The notes: generated by a model from the letters alone, not told the origin. A stretch of 64,000 nt of DNA from Gyrodactylus bullatarudis (GCA_012064415.1 SSNU01000114.1:1-64000); one strand, 5' to 3'. Shown: positions 23,601-59,176, counted from the first letter of the stretch. Program-made: numbers and translations.

Positions 23601-25090
23601 TGAAGTTAGAGTCCTCAGACTCATCTCTATCAATTCAGTCGAAGAAAAGATTTTAGCTGCTGCACGATTCAAACTGAATGTTGACGAAAAAGTCATTCAA
23701 GCTGGTATGTTTGATCAAAAGTCAACCGGCAACGAGCGCCGTCAATTCCTTCAGGCTCTCCTTGAACAAGGACAAGGCGTAGGGGAAGATGAAGATGAAG
23801 CTCCTGATGATGAAACTATCAATCAGATGCTTGCTCGTTCTGAAGAGGAATTTGAAATTTATCAACGCATGGATGCTGAGAGACAGTTTGCCGAATCTCA
23901 ACAAGCAAAAAGAGAACCTCGTCTCATGGAAGAGAACGAACTGCCCAGTTGGTTCATCAGGGACGATATTGAACTGGAAAAGAATCTTTTTGATGAGGAC
24001 AGTCAACTATTTGGTATGAAACGACAACGAAAGGAAGTAGATTACTCGGATGCCCTAACCGAGAGACAATTCCTGAAGGCAATCGATTCGGGAACTCTGG
24101 ATGAGGCTGAAGATAAATCCAAACAAAAGAAAGGCCGAGGAAAGCGTAAAAAATTAGATGTGAGCCATTTGAATTTCATTTTATGAAATCAATAATTTTT
24201 ATATTATAATTTTTTCATATTAAGGAATCTATTGATGAATCTGGATCAGAGACTGATAGTGTCACAAGTAGTTCTACACCCTCCGCTAAAAAGATGAAAC
24301 CTCGATCAAGTATGGCTCCAAGGGAAAAGGTATCATCGAAAATGATCAATCTCATGCAAAGGCTTGTCAACATTCTCGTGGAGTACAAAGACAATGACAA
24401 CCGAATTCTCAGTGAACCTTTTATGAAGTTGCCAACCAAAAAAGAATTACCAGACTACTATGAAGTAATCAAGAAACCTATGGATTTTCACAAGATTCGC
24501 ACTCGAATTAAGGATGGCAAGTATAGAAACTTGGATGAGCTCGAAGTAGACATTATGCTTCTGTGTAAGAATGCCCAAACCTACAATATGGATGGAAGTC
24601 TGGTGAGTTAACCAAACTTTTTCCCTTTCTCCCTGTCATACTCATAATTCTTTTTATCGCTTAGATTTTTGACGATAGCATTGTCCTCCAATCTGTTTGG
24701 TCTTCGGCTAGGAAGAGACTAGAAGAGCTTGACTCTGCCCCCAAGTCTCCTTCCAATGATAGTTCTAGCAAAAGTGAAACTGGCAAATTTGACGGTATCC
24801 TCTCTAAAGGTGAGTCTTGACTACTCTATTTTTGTTTGTATCAATATTTAAAAAATATCTGTTTTCCAGCTGGTCTTGCCAAGAGTTCTGTTGGCGGTGC
24901 TATCAATTTAACTGGGCCAAAGAAGGGTTCAGCTCCTGGTAGTTCTGGTGATCGCGGAAAATCTATACAAAATGAAGATTCCAACATTTCTTCGCATAAA
25001 ATCTCCTCCAACGAAGACGATGATGAGGACGAAGAAGACATTTACGATGAGTGCACCAACTCCACGACACGTAGTAAACAAAATGACTAA
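20649..25090 (+). CDS. BRM: SWI/SNF ATPase, Brahma/BRG1 homologue
   Basis: Catalytic subunit of the BAF/PBAP nucleosome remodeller. Five exons (20649-21929, 21991-24159, 24225-24602, 24665-24809, 24870-25090) join to 1397 residues. Domains in order: QLQ (about 17-50, [16 protein letters not shown]), HSA with a long basic coiled region (about 170-340), a weak BRK ([15 protein letters not shown], split by the first intron), SNF2 ATPase with [22 protein letters not shown] and [11 protein letters not shown], SnAC (about 1000-1070), and a bromodomain ([13 protein letters not shown] ... NAQTYN, about 1180-1285). The acidic C-terminus ends at SKQND. The Pro/Gln-rich N-terminus before QLQ in vertebrate and fly proteins is absent. 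AATAAA at 25191-25196 is the likely poly(A) signal. Confidence 0.96.
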
Positions 25091-26341
25091 CATTGCTTCA
25101 TCCATCTCTTACTCACTCACAGAAACTACAAAAATCCTCCATGGAGATGACAGTTTCTACTTCTTATTGTTTTCCCATTCTTTTGTATACAATAAACATT
25201 TATATTATATATATATTATAAAATAATATTTACAATTTGTTTTTATTTTTTATGCCTATTTATATCCCTGTATATCTTTATATGATATAGGGCAAGATCG
25301 ATGGAAAAGGAAAAAATCAACTTACTCTCCAATCATGATTATAATCACAGTAACATAGCTTGAGAGTTACTCCTATCAATCCATCTTTTCAATTTTGCGT
25401 GTCGTTCAATTCGTTTTTATAGTCTACCCTTGAAATAATTATAATCACAAGAATAATAATATGTCACCCAATGGGAAGTATGTTAGTATAGTACTGAATC
25501 TCTCTTAATATTCGTGTAGCTCTTTGGTCGTGACTATTTTCAAATAAACAATTAATCTATATTTAATTCCATACATCTCGTTATGATAACTTTTTCAAAA
25601 TGAAATTATTAATGGATACACTGGTTGGATTAGTATACACAAAATGGATTTGATAATAATAGATTTTATTATTGTTGATTGAGTTATTATAAAATTACAC
25701 AAACACGTCCAGAGCTTGGCTCCGTGTGTTACATTTAATGTCTCATTTAATTTTCTGGGAATCAAGGGACTCGGATTGTGGCAGGGTATATAACAATAAT
25801 AATAATAATATTCGTTTATATATATTTATTTCTAATATACATTTATCTTCAATCGTTGTAGTCTTTTGATTTCAACTTTGAGGAATTCATTTGATAATAT
25901 ATTTTTTCCTGATAAAATAACATAATCATATATAATACGTTTTAAATAGTTATTTTGTAATTGAGAAATCTCAAAGAAAAAAAAATAAATCATCAAGTTA
26001 ATCTGGCTATTACAATTCGAATAGTTATTATAATCGACCACTTTGAAAAAGTGGACAGACCATCTCTTTAACAATGTTACATATATTAATGAAGGTTTTC
26101 TTTTGGACTAAAATTATAAATTCAATCTCATGCGGAGTGTTAGTTAAGCTCTCGTCAATGATATTTAATAGCTTTAATCACTGGTCTATCATTTACATAA
26201 ATAAAAATGGCGAAATAAATTTTCTTTTAAGTTTTTTGGTAAAAAATATGTCATCTTTTCTTTGTGTGCGTAAGAGAATCCTAATTATATCTTTCCCTCT
26301 GAGAATGTTGAGGTAACAGATGAACGGAATGTTGACTTGAT
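25091..26341. other. Convergent 3' intergenic region, BRM / FAS2
   Basis: About 1.25 kb of AT-rich DNA lies between the BRM stop and the FAS2-like stop. It includes the BRM poly(A) signal, a TA-rich run near 25200-25220 and an (AAT)n microsatellite at about 25791-25811. Short frames on both strands (such as 25832-26074 and 26074-26316) have no family features, and I take them as UTR or noncoding. Confidence 0.5.
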
Positions 26342-49986
<23,645 letters not shown>

Positions 49987-50110
49987 ATTTCAAATTGTCA
50001 CCAAATCATTATCAAGGTCGCTTAAGTAGACTTAAATAGAGAATTAAAATAAGAAACTTTTTTCTAATGTGTTAACCTAGGAATTGTTTAAATTCTTAAT
50101 TTATTTAAAA
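49987..50110. promoter_or_regulatory. Shared divergent promoter, FAS2 / NOP56
   Basis: 124 bp separate the FAS2-like start (-) from the NOP56 start (+). A cell-surface gene and a nucleolar housekeeping gene share it, unless the FAS2 mRNA has another 5' exon further right, which cannot be seen. Confidence 0.5.
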
Positions 50111-51785
50111 ATGGGAGTGAGTATCATGTGTTTCTTACTTTTTAGGTCAAGTCTTTATTTCTCTTCGAACACGCCTCTGGTTATGCTATCTTCAAGTTAA
50201 AATCAAAAGATATCAATGAATTTGTTTCTGGAATTGAAAACTTGTCTTCGGAGGAACTTGTAGACTATTTCTCTCTCCTTGGTTACTCACCTTTCACCTC
50301 TGCGTTAAATGCTCTTGAAAATTGTAATGCTGTTTCAGAAGGTGTCATCCACAATGATTTGAATGTATTCCTCTCTGGTAACTTGGAAGGTAGTAAGGCC
50401 TCCAATCTCTATTGTTATGAGAAAAAGCTCGTTGACTCGATAAGAGCTGAAAAGATATTGCCCGAGAGTGTTAACTGCATCAGTGAATCTGCAATGGTTC
50501 CTGTTTTTAGAAAGATTCGCGTAAATTTTGCTCTGTTGGTCGAGGGAGTCGAAGATACTACCCAGGTCAAAGCTCAAATTGGTCTTGGTCATAGTTATTC
50601 AAGATCCAAAGTCAAGTACAACATAAACCGTGATGATAATATGATTATTCATACAATTTGTCTGTTAGACCAAATGGACAAGGATATAAATACCTTCACT
50701 ATGAGAATTAAAGAATGGTTTTCCTATCATTTCCCAGAATTGGCCAAAATTGTCCCTGAAAATCACAAATACGTTCGTCTGGTCGGTTTGATCAAGTCAA
50801 GGGATTGTATCACTGAGGAGTTGAGACAAGAAATATTGGATATTGTCGAGGAAGACGACAAGGTCGATAAAATCTACGATCATGCAAGGACCTCAGTTGG
50901 TTTTGACATCACCGATGATGATGTAACCAACTTATCTGAGTTTACCACCAAAATATGCTCACTCATCAAAAGACGTAACTCAACTTATGAATATTTGTCG
51001 AAGAAATTGCAAGCTGTCTCTCCCAATTTGAGTCAGCTGATTGGAGATCAAGTCTCTGCTAGGCTTATTTCCCATGCTGGGTCTTTAACAAATCTTGCCA
51101 AGTTGCCTGCTTCAACCATTCAAATTTTGGGGGCTGAAAAGGCCTTGTTTAGAGCATTGAAAATGCGTTGTAATACTCCCAAGTATGGAATCATTTTCCA
51201 TAGCTCCTTCATTGGGAGAGCCTCACGAGAGAACAAGGGTAGAATTTCACGATTCCTAGCAGCAAAATGTGCCATTGCTTCTAGAATAGATTGTTTCTCT
51301 GAAAATCTCTGTGATGTTTATGGTAAGCACATGAATAAATTGGTGGAAGAGCGACTCGAACATTTGACCTCTGGCAAGGAAATGAGAACCAACCGGGAGG
51401 CTATGGCTCAAGCAGTAATCGAGGTTTGTTAACACTTTATCATTTGATTTAAATTTTTTTTCTATTTGGACTTTATAATTCTTAGGCTAACGAAATAATT
51501 AGAAAAATGAAGAAAAAAGCTATCAAGACCTTGATCAAAGCTGATGCTAAGAAAGCCAATGGTCACTCGGAGAATGGACATGCTAACGGCCAAGAAAATG
51601 GGCATGATGAGTCTATTGATATTAAACCCAAAAAGGCAAAGAAGCGTAAGGCTGATCCTGAAGATTTCGAGGAGAAACAAGAAGATGAAAGTCTTGTCCA
51701 GGATGAACCTGTCACTCCTTCCACGCAAAAAAAGAAGAAAAAGAAAAAAGTCAAGGTCGAAAAGGAGGATGAAGCGGAAGAGTGA
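50111..51785 (+). CDS. NOP56: Nucleolar protein NOP56, box C/D snoRNP core
   Basis: Core protein of box C/D snoRNPs, guiding 2'-O-methylation and pre-rRNA processing in the nucleolus. Three exons (50111-50116, 50146-51423, 51486-51785) give 527 residues. The first exon holds only Met-Gly, with a 29-bp intron after it. Matches: LFEHASGYAIFKLK at the N-terminus, AQIGLGHSYSRSKVKYNINR and DNMIIHTICLLDQMDKDINT in the coiled-coil part, and the Nop domain GSLTNLAKLPASTIQILGAE with YGIIFHSSFIGRAS. A Lys/Glu-rich KKKKKKKVKVEK tail ends the protein. It is clearly NOP56 rather than NOP58 by the QIGLGHSYSR and SLTNLAK blocks. AATAAA at 51905-51910 follows. Confidence 0.96.
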
Positions 51786-52040
51786 TTCTCATTGGCTACT
51801 CTGTTGCGTCATTGAACTAGATCCTGCATTGCACTCATTTAATACTACTTCTACGACTGATTGTGTCATGCATGTTCTGGATTTGTTGTAAATATACTAT
51901 TCATAATAAATCCTTAATAATAATAATACTGCAATTCATTCATTGGTTAGTATTTTAGGCATTTTATTCTTGTGAAAATTATAAATAAAATATAGTGGTA
52001 AATCACAGTGACCATCTGGATAGGAGGAGCTCGTTTCTGT
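51786..52040. promoter_or_regulatory. Convergent 3' ends of NOP56 and USP8
   Basis: The 255-bp spacer holds AATAAA at 51905-51910 (+) for NOP56 and TTTATT at 51963-51968 (minus-strand AATAAA) for USP8, about 50 bp apart and arranged so that the two mRNAs' 3' ends lie close together. There is no gene between them. Confidence 0.5.
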
Positions 52041-55000
52041 TTAACATGACTTTTCATAGAACAGGATGTATGCGTCGTTGGTCTAAAAAGTTAAGGCAGA
52101 TGAAATATTTACTTAAATTCTCATACTTGCTAGAGTAACTATTGTAATAATCGGAAAAGTAGAAACAAGATATAGTCTGCAAGTTAGAATAAACTTGAAT
52201 AATTTGCAATAATGAAGAGAAAGGTGGAAAAGCTCACAGTATTTGCTAATATATCTTGTTTATACTTTACCAATTAAAAAATTATAAAATATATGGATTG
52301 ATATAATAATTTAGTGACAAACCTTTATGTAGGGTTCACTTGTTCTAGTGACAATATTATCATCATAGCAGAACCACCTGTTATCCAACTTGCAAAAAGA
52401 CTTGTCTAGAATGAAAAATTAGATTAACAGAGAAGAAAAGTTGGAGTAATTTCCAGACTCACAATGACCATGGTGAAGAGTTCCCGAATGATTCTTGAAT
52501 TTAAAAAAGGATTTGATTGAAAATAAAGTCTGATTGCATTCAAATCAGACAAAGACAGAAGAACAAGCTCTTTATACACGATGAAAACATACATTATTTT
52601 TGTCAAAATTGCAATAATTATTTCTATTGTATTACTATTCTATTGTAATTCTATTAGAGATTTTCATTCTGAATAAACTGAGGTTTCTTTATATGTGCGT
52701 CGCTTATAAGTAGATTGTATAATTTTCTGGTCTTTTTAAACCCATAAGGTCGTATACGGCTTGATCCAGATCAAGCAGAAGGAGAAAAAATTAAAGTAAA
52801 AGTTATTGAGATAGCTTTTAGAAATCAAATGCCAAAACAATTTTTCATCAAAGTGTCTCTGTTCTCTTATAGGTTCGAAGGGGTTAACAAACCTAGTTTA
52901 TCTCAAATAGAAAAATTGACGAATCAAGATTGGAGACACTGGCTAAAATTTGATTTCAGTAAAAGTAGGTCAATGTGAAAACGTACAGTAATACCAACCA
53001 GGTTGTAAACCAAGTTTTTTGTCCGCTTTTCTGTTTCCAAGTCGACAACCTCTGGCATTAAGCTTGAAAAGTTGGTTGTCAGTGGAAAATCAATGAAGGA
53101 TGTCATCTTATTTATTGAGGTGAAACGTTTGAAGTGAAGGATTATATATCTGGGAAGATAGATGATATCAGCTTTTATTGATCTCTCTGAGATTTGTTTA
53201 CACAAGTCACATTTTGAAGGAGCCGACAGTCTCTCCTCTTCAGAAAATTTCAGAATACAATCCTTAAAATGACATTTTTACTAAATTTAACTTTAATAGA
53301 ATTAAATTTGATAAATAAAGTTTTCCAGCCCATCATGCCTTTCATAAATAAGGCCTTTATTTCAGGCCTACTGATCAGTGTGATATAGATGCCATATAAA
53401 TTTGTACTTGGAGAAATGCGTGGCATCATCTTCTTATTTTTACTCAGCCCAACACCTGGCTGCCTTTGATTATTTTCAACATTCAAATGTTGAAAATGGC
53501 AAGATTATTTTCAATCTATAAAATAATATTCTACGCTGAAAGATGTTCATCTGATTCCTTCATTTCGAAATTCATAACCGAAATAATCATTCATGTGAAT
53601 TATTCCACTATTTTTCCTCACGTAAGAAGATGAATATCTAAAAGGAGACTTACATTGAGATGTTTTGCACCATTTGGTATAGGAAGGGATAAATACAAGG
53701 TTGGTTCATATCGATAAATTTTCTGTTCACAATTTAAACAATACAAAGTGTTTCTCGTGAACATTTGAAAGTAATCCAGGACGATAGAGCAATTTGTCTT
53801 CTTTTCACATTCAATATTTCTAATGACTGAATTTGTTGAGACCACCTTGTCTAATGGCTAAAAATATAAATAAATTTAGGAACAAATTATCTAAAGTTTC
53901 ATCTCTTTTCATACAATCTTGAGAGGAAACTAGGATTAACAACTTGAATTCTTTCATTGTAAAAATTACAATGAATAAATAATCAGAATATTTATAAATA
54001 AACCGACAAAGAAAAGAATTCCCAGTTGAATGACAAATTAAAATTTAGGCATAGATTGACGTTGTTCGCCTTTTAGTTGAGTCGGGTAACCTGACTACAC
54101 AACTTTTTCTACAGATAGATCAATACAAGCCAGAAGACAACATAGGCAGTAGAGGACTGCTCAACTCCTTAGTGTATTTATCCGCATTTAGAAGCATTTT
54201 AAGCATAGAAAGCTAAGTTTGAAAATGTATTTAAAAATAATCCAACATTTCTGGAAAAGAAGGTAGATATTTTACATGTTTTTTATATCTAATTAATTTT
54301 ATGTTGCATAGTCGGAATGGCTTTGTGGGTATAGTACTTACCTATATTAAGTTAATATTATTTGCCCCCGTGTTCAAGTATTTACCTCTCGACTTTTTGG
54401 GAATTTCTACCTTTGTTCTCAGATAGTTCTGAGAATAGATTTTTACATAAATAAAATCCTCTGTATCTGTTTATTATTGAAATCTGTTCGAGAATTGTAA
54501 TTTTGATAGTTTTAAAAATTGAGCTGTACTCTAATAGGCAGGTAGCAAGCGAATAACGTTACCTTGGAATATTGTCCAAAGTTAATTGTTTCTATCATAC
54601 TTTTTTTCTCTTTTAACTTTCGAATTTTAGGGTGTTAATACAAAAGAGTTTTGAGGATCTGAATATCCTTCCTAGCTAAATTGGGCAATAATTGTGCAAG
54701 AGAAAAAAATGTAAACTAACCTTGTTAATTTCTTCATGAAGCCGATTTAGGAGGAACATGAGGAATTCAGCTGCATCTTGCTGTTCATAGCCGTAAAACA
54801 TTGGAATGACTTTGTCAATGCAACTTTTGAATTTGGTCGGATAAATTGAGGCATAGTATGAATTAGTGAGGGCCCCGATTAAATGATAAAAGTTCATCAT
54901 CAAGCTTTCGTTTGGAGGTACTTTTGAGAGAATCGCCTTCTTATTTGTCATCATTTCAACCTGAATGAATTTCTAGGGTTAGGAGTTCCGAGCAAACAAA

Positions 55001-57193
55001 ACTATTGTTAGTTCAAATCTTTACCATCTTTTACCCTTCATGTACCAAATTATTTTTTTTCGTCACACAAATTAGGAAATTTGTAACCTTAACAAAAGAA
55101 TTACGCTGATTTCAAATCTGAATTCAGTTTTGAAAGCCCATTTAAAAGATAATAAAGGTAAAAATTGGCCTTTTTGGCCCATGAGGGATATACAGCTATT
55201 GTTTCACGATAGAAAGTTATTTTATTTTTTTTAAGACCTCAGCAGATAGGTTTTCAAGAAAACGTTCCAAATATTATTTTTTATATTTGACTAAATTTTC
55301 AAAAAAAATCACTCTTCTATAAGTACCTTTGGTTAAAATCAGTGACATGTTATCTTTATAAATTATACATATTCTTGTAGCTTAATAAATTTTCTTACTA
55401 ATGAGGAAAAGAAGCATTTTTAAGTTAAAAATATCGCTCAAGAAAATGGTGTCCCACTGGTGAAACAATGGGACATGAAGGGTTAATATTCTCTATATTT
55501 TATGCTAAATAGAATTTATAGTGGCAAATTTGTTAACTTTGAATTGTCAAGTCTATCATATAGGATATTTAGAAGGAAGATGTGTTGTCAAAAGTGATTT
55601 AAGGAGACTTACAAATGCTTTACAATGAGCTAAACACTGGATGATTGCATTCATATAACAAGTATTGCCAAGATTTTTGAGACCAGTTCGTCCAAGTTCA
55701 TTATGGGTAGAATACTCGGCTGAGAAGGACGCAAGTTGATTTCGATCCACGTCGAATTTATCTAAAATGGATTATCACAGAGGAAAATTACTCAAATCAA
55801 TTCGATTGAATTTATCAATTGTGTCTGAGACATTGGTCTTTGCTAACTCGGGCAGACTGTTCTGTCGTTTGAGAGTTCGATTCGGTAGAGGTTGAACTTT
55901 GTCAAGAGATGGTTTCAAACTTCGATCAACAGCCGGAATGATACTCTTCATTTTAATAACTCTAATTGTAAATGGATTATTTGAGAGAATTCTTACTCTA
56001 CATCTTCATCGGTTCTAGATGAGAACTTTGGCTTTGTAGATCGGTCGACAATAGGTTGCCTGATGGGTTTCATATTATTGCTAGGTGGATTTTCAGACAC
56101 TGGGGAATTGCTTGTGATTATTTCAATTGAATTCATCCTAGTTGAATCAGATTTACGAATTGACTTCCTGGAATTTTCAACTAGAAAGTTATATCATCCA
56201 AATACTTACGTAATTTATCAACCTTGGGATAATCTATTTTCTTTACTGGAACATGTTCTTGCCTTTCAACTTTATTGTTGATTACTGGATTCATTCTATT
56301 GTAAGCTAAAATAATTTAATTATCAAATTATAAATCAACTAACAATGGCTAGCAAGAAGGCTTTTACTGATTTCAAAAGATTCGTGAGCCTCTCTTTTGG
56401 ATTTGCTATCAACTGAGGTTTCATTGGATCCAATAATCTTTAGACCATCGCCAAACTTTTGACTGAAATAATTCAGGCCTCCAGCTAAGAGTCTAACTTC
56501 CAATTGAGGATAATTTAATTCGATAAACTGAATCAGGCCCTTAAAAATAGGTGACTGAGGCAAATTTGTATCGATTGCTTCATTTATTTCCTTGTTTTCA
56601 TTGATGATGCTCATTCCGGATGATTCGTCAAAGAGATAAATGGTAGAATTCATTTCTGGGTTTTCTTTGACCAGACTCTTAAAGACTGATCTAAAAGTTT
56701 GATCTTTATTTTCCGAAATGTAGTAAAGATTAGAAGAGTTAACCGTTTTTGCGTTATTTAGAAGAAGTATGCCACATTGTAAATAAATTTGATTTTGATC
56801 TGTTAATTTTTCATAAAATTGTTCTGGGGAAATCCAATATTTCGACGGTTCAGTAGGCTTGGAAGTAACTTTAGGAGTTTCTTCTGTTACAGGATCTTCA
56901 TATTTGGAGAAATCAATAGAATTTTCCAGTTTTTGAACAAGTTTAAGATATAACTCGAATTTCTTCTCATCAATCTCTGATTTTTGACGTTGTAATGTTT
57001 TAAAAGATTCAATTATTCTGTATAACAAGCGAAGGGAACCTTCTTGATCCTTTTCAAAATTTTCTACAACAACTAATCCAGCTTTATAGATGAATTTCTT
57101 CAAGTTTTCTTGAGAATAACTATGAATCAAGTTAATATGATCACGTAAGGCTTCATTCTTAAAATTTTCCATTTTAAATTTTTGTTTCGACAC
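52041..57193 (-). CDS. USP8: Ubiquitin carboxyl-terminal hydrolase 8 (UBPY)
   Basis: Deubiquitinase of endosomal sorting. Eleven exons (57193-56344, 56305-56210, 56180-55997, 55961-55792, 55761-55613, 54960-54721, 53857-53654, 53262-52987, 52493-52463, 52405-52323, 52082-52041) join to 774 residues (human about 1118). Order: helical USP8-dimer/MIT-like N-terminus (about 5-105), rhodanese-like domain (about 118-250, ending VRLLAGGLNYFSQKF), linker, USP catalytic domain (about 458-774). Cys box LKNLGNTCYMNAIIQCL (Cys468), zinc pairs CLNC and CDLC, ILHFKRF, His box NHSGTLHHGHY (His733), then WFCYDD, and the usual DAYILFY end. The linker has two exact P-x-[VI]-[DN]-R-x-x-K-P motifs (PIVDRSTKP, PAVDRSLKP), the STAM/Hbp SH3-binding motif of UBPY, and RQNSLP, a 14-3-3-like site. 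The catalytic His lies in a 31-nt exon. Its start is 72 bp from SNU13. Confidence 0.94.
52494..52986 (-). other. 493-bp USP8 intron before the His microexon
   Basis: This AT-rich intron has no recognised element. Introns at 53858-54720 (863 bp) and 54961-55612 (652 bp) of the same gene are likewise empty to my reading, while the gene's other introns are 30-60 bp except for two mid-sized ones (52406-52462 and 52083-52322) and the 390-bp one at 53263-53653. Confidence 0.45.
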
Positions 57194-57265
57194 AAAAAAA
57201 TCAAGATAGTATATAACTAAGTTTAGAGCCGTGTTTAAATTCGTTTCACTATTTGAAAATTTATC
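57194..57265. promoter_or_regulatory. Shared divergent promoter, USP8 / SNU13
   Basis: Only 72 bp lie between the first USP8 ATG and the SNU13 ATG. If USP8 starts at its second in-frame Met (57172), the spacer is 93 bp. A TATATAA-like stretch (about 57211-57217) sits in it. Confidence 0.55.
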
Positions 57266-57655
57266 ATGACTGGAACTACTGAAGTTAATCCTAAAGCTTA
57301 TCCTCTAAGCACAGATGAAATGACAAATACTATCATAAACTTTGTGAACCAAGCATCTAATTTCAAAATGGTCAAAACTGGAGTGAATGAATCAATCAAA
57401 GCCCTTAATAGAGGCCATGCAAGTCTCATCATTATTGCAGCAGATGTAGATCCAATTGAAATAGTCTTGCCACTTCCGATGCTTTGTGAAGACAAGAACT
57501 GTCCCTATGTTTTTGTCAGATCCCAGTTGGCTCTTGGACGAGCCGCAGGTGTTAACAGAGCTGTTGCTGCCATTGCAATCCTATCTCGAGAGGGTTCTGA
57601 ACTTAACCCCACTATAAACGCAATTGTTAATGGTGTTGAAAAATTACTTGTATAA
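57266..57655 (+). CDS. SNU13: SNU13 / 15.5K (NHP2-like protein 1)
   Basis: A single-exon gene of 129 residues (human 128). It binds the kink-turn of U4 snRNA and of box C/D snoRNAs and nucleates both the U4/U6.U5 tri-snRNP and the snoRNP that includes NOP56. The L7Ae family blocks are intact: VNPKAYPL, GVNESIKALNRGHASLIIIA, AADVDPIEIVLPLPMLCEDK, PYVFVRSQLALGRAAGV and the VEKLLV end. The usual G-x-N-E-x-x-K RNA-binding motif is present. The gene is uninterrupted, unlike its neighbours. Confidence 0.97.
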   Translation: MTGTTEVNPKAYPLSTDEMTNTIINFVNQASNFKMVKTGVNESIKALNRGHASLIIIAADVDPIEIVLPLPMLCEDKNCPYVFVRSQLALGRAAGVNRAVAAIAILSREGSELNPTINAIVNGVEKLLV

Positions 57656-58896
57656 AGCATTTTTAACTATTAAACGGCTTTCTTTCTATTCGCTAATACA
57701 ATCTAAACCTTTTTTATATAATCTAAGTCATTTTCATTATCAAAATGACATTTTACATAGAGAATCAATCTTAAGTAAAACCTCTCTGTAGCGCTTACTA
57801 CTTTCGCTCTCAACTAATTCGATTGATCATTTTATTTATTTATCATTTTACTTCCTGGCTGGAAATTTCAATGATCCACCTGAATATTTTCAATTAGCTA
57901 CTTACTAGTAGAGACTAGAATACTATAAAAATAAAAATTCCATAGTTCCACTATGAAATTCAAAGAATCCTGACAAATTTTTTATAATTACATCTTTTGT
58001 CACAAAGTCACCCTTTTATCATTACCCTTAATTTCAGTTTCTTTCTTTTTTAAAGAAAAAAGAGTTTCTCTATTATTTCGAGATAGATCGTGCGTGTTGT
58101 TCATCAATTGTATCAACTGCGCTTTATTTTTCTATTATCAAGATTTGTAACTTTATGATAAAGCTTTAGAAATGAAATTGTGTCACAGAGGATTGTGAAA
58201 CAATTGAAATACTTTTACATTACAATTGTTTTTCTCTCTAATTCGCAAACATCTTCCGCTAAATTAAAGTGCTAATAAAGGATTTTTATAATTTGTTGAT
58301 AAATTTATATCATTTGAACCTTTTTCTGTGCTATCAAGTTGAGAAATTAGACAAGGAAATCCACGATAGTCAGTTAAATGTTGACGAACTAGAAATAGTA
58401 GTATCTATCTGTATAAGAGGTATTAAAGTCGGAAATCTACTTTCACATGATTAATTCAAAGATTCTTAAACATTTCATTGAACAAAATATTTTTTCATCG
58501 AATACTTCAAGTGAAACAGGGTCTCAACTTGCTTCAAAATCATGCAGTTAAAAACAAGCCAAATTTGAATTTAAAAAGGTCTAACTTATTTTATTAGAAG
58601 GAGCGAAGAAATAAAGATGATTGATTTTTATTTTTTTTTTCGTGTAGTTTGGCTAATTAAAACAAGTCAAAAAATATAGGAATAGGTTTCATTAGAAAGG
58701 AAATATTTCCAAACAAAATGCGATCGAGAAATTCAAAAGGACAGAAATCAGCGTAAAATTTTGCAATGTAGAGAAAATTGAAAAGTGTAATTTTATCACA
58801 CTGATTTGGTAAAATGTATTTTTTATTTGAATATTTAAACCATTTATTGAATTCTCAAGTTCATACACACACGCGAGCACGCAGGCTATGGATAAA
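57656..58896. other. Intergenic, no gene seen
   Basis: An AT-rich 1.24-kb spacer. A 61-codon plus frame at 58269-58454 has no features of a real protein. The right end includes the NPF 3' UTR with minus-strand AATAAA at 58853-58858. Confidence 0.45.
58853..58858 (-). promoter_or_regulatory. Poly(A) signal of the NPF gene
   Basis: AATAAA on the minus strand lies about 40 bp past the TAA stop. Confidence 0.55.
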
Positions 58897-59115
58897 TTAT
58901 CCAAATCTAAGAGTAAAATAATTCAATTCACATTACCTCGGACGCTGGTTGATTTCCTCTCTCAATTTCAAATTTCTCAAATAGTTGAGCAGCATTTGAT
59001 CTGATGCCTCGAGGTCGGAGCTGTCCTGGCTAGATGGATATGCCAGTATTGACCCAAGTAAGCATGATGATATAAGAATGAAGGATACGAAGAAGAAATG
59101 TTGCATGACTTTCAT
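58897..59115 (-). CDS. NPF: Neuropeptide F / NPY-family precursor
   Basis: Secreted neuropeptide acting on NPY/NPF-type GPCRs (family knowledge). Exon 1 (59115-58937) and a tiny exon 2 (58906-58897) are separated by a 30-bp intron with gtaatg donor and ttag acceptor. A 25-residue signal peptide (ending GSILA) is followed by exactly 36 residues starting YPSS and ending INQRPRF, then a single Gly and the stop. Gly donates the C-terminal amide, giving RPRF-amide with no dibasic site or C-terminal flanking peptide. Length 36, YPS start, Tyr20, Leu24, Arg33, Arg35 and an aromatic residue 36 align with NPY. The intron falls in phase 2 of the Arg35 codon (AG|A), the position conserved in NPY/NPF genes. 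Middle prolines of the PP-fold are missing, so it is divergent. Precursor total is 62 residues. Confidence 0.85.
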
Positions 59116-59176
59116 CGTTTTAATTTCCAGAGAATCTTTGTGTAAAATATTCAGAGAAGAATAATTTCCAATTACA

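Noticed and set aside
51544..51891. Basic 115-codon frame overlapping the NOP56 tail
   Set aside because: It is the shifted frame of a Lys-rich low-complexity tail.
56210..56305. Separate USP gene starting at ATG 56294 beside a separate rhodanese protein
   Set aside because: The 850-nt exon at 56344-57193 ends at a donor in phase 1 that joins this exon exactly, giving one USP8 with the known domain order.
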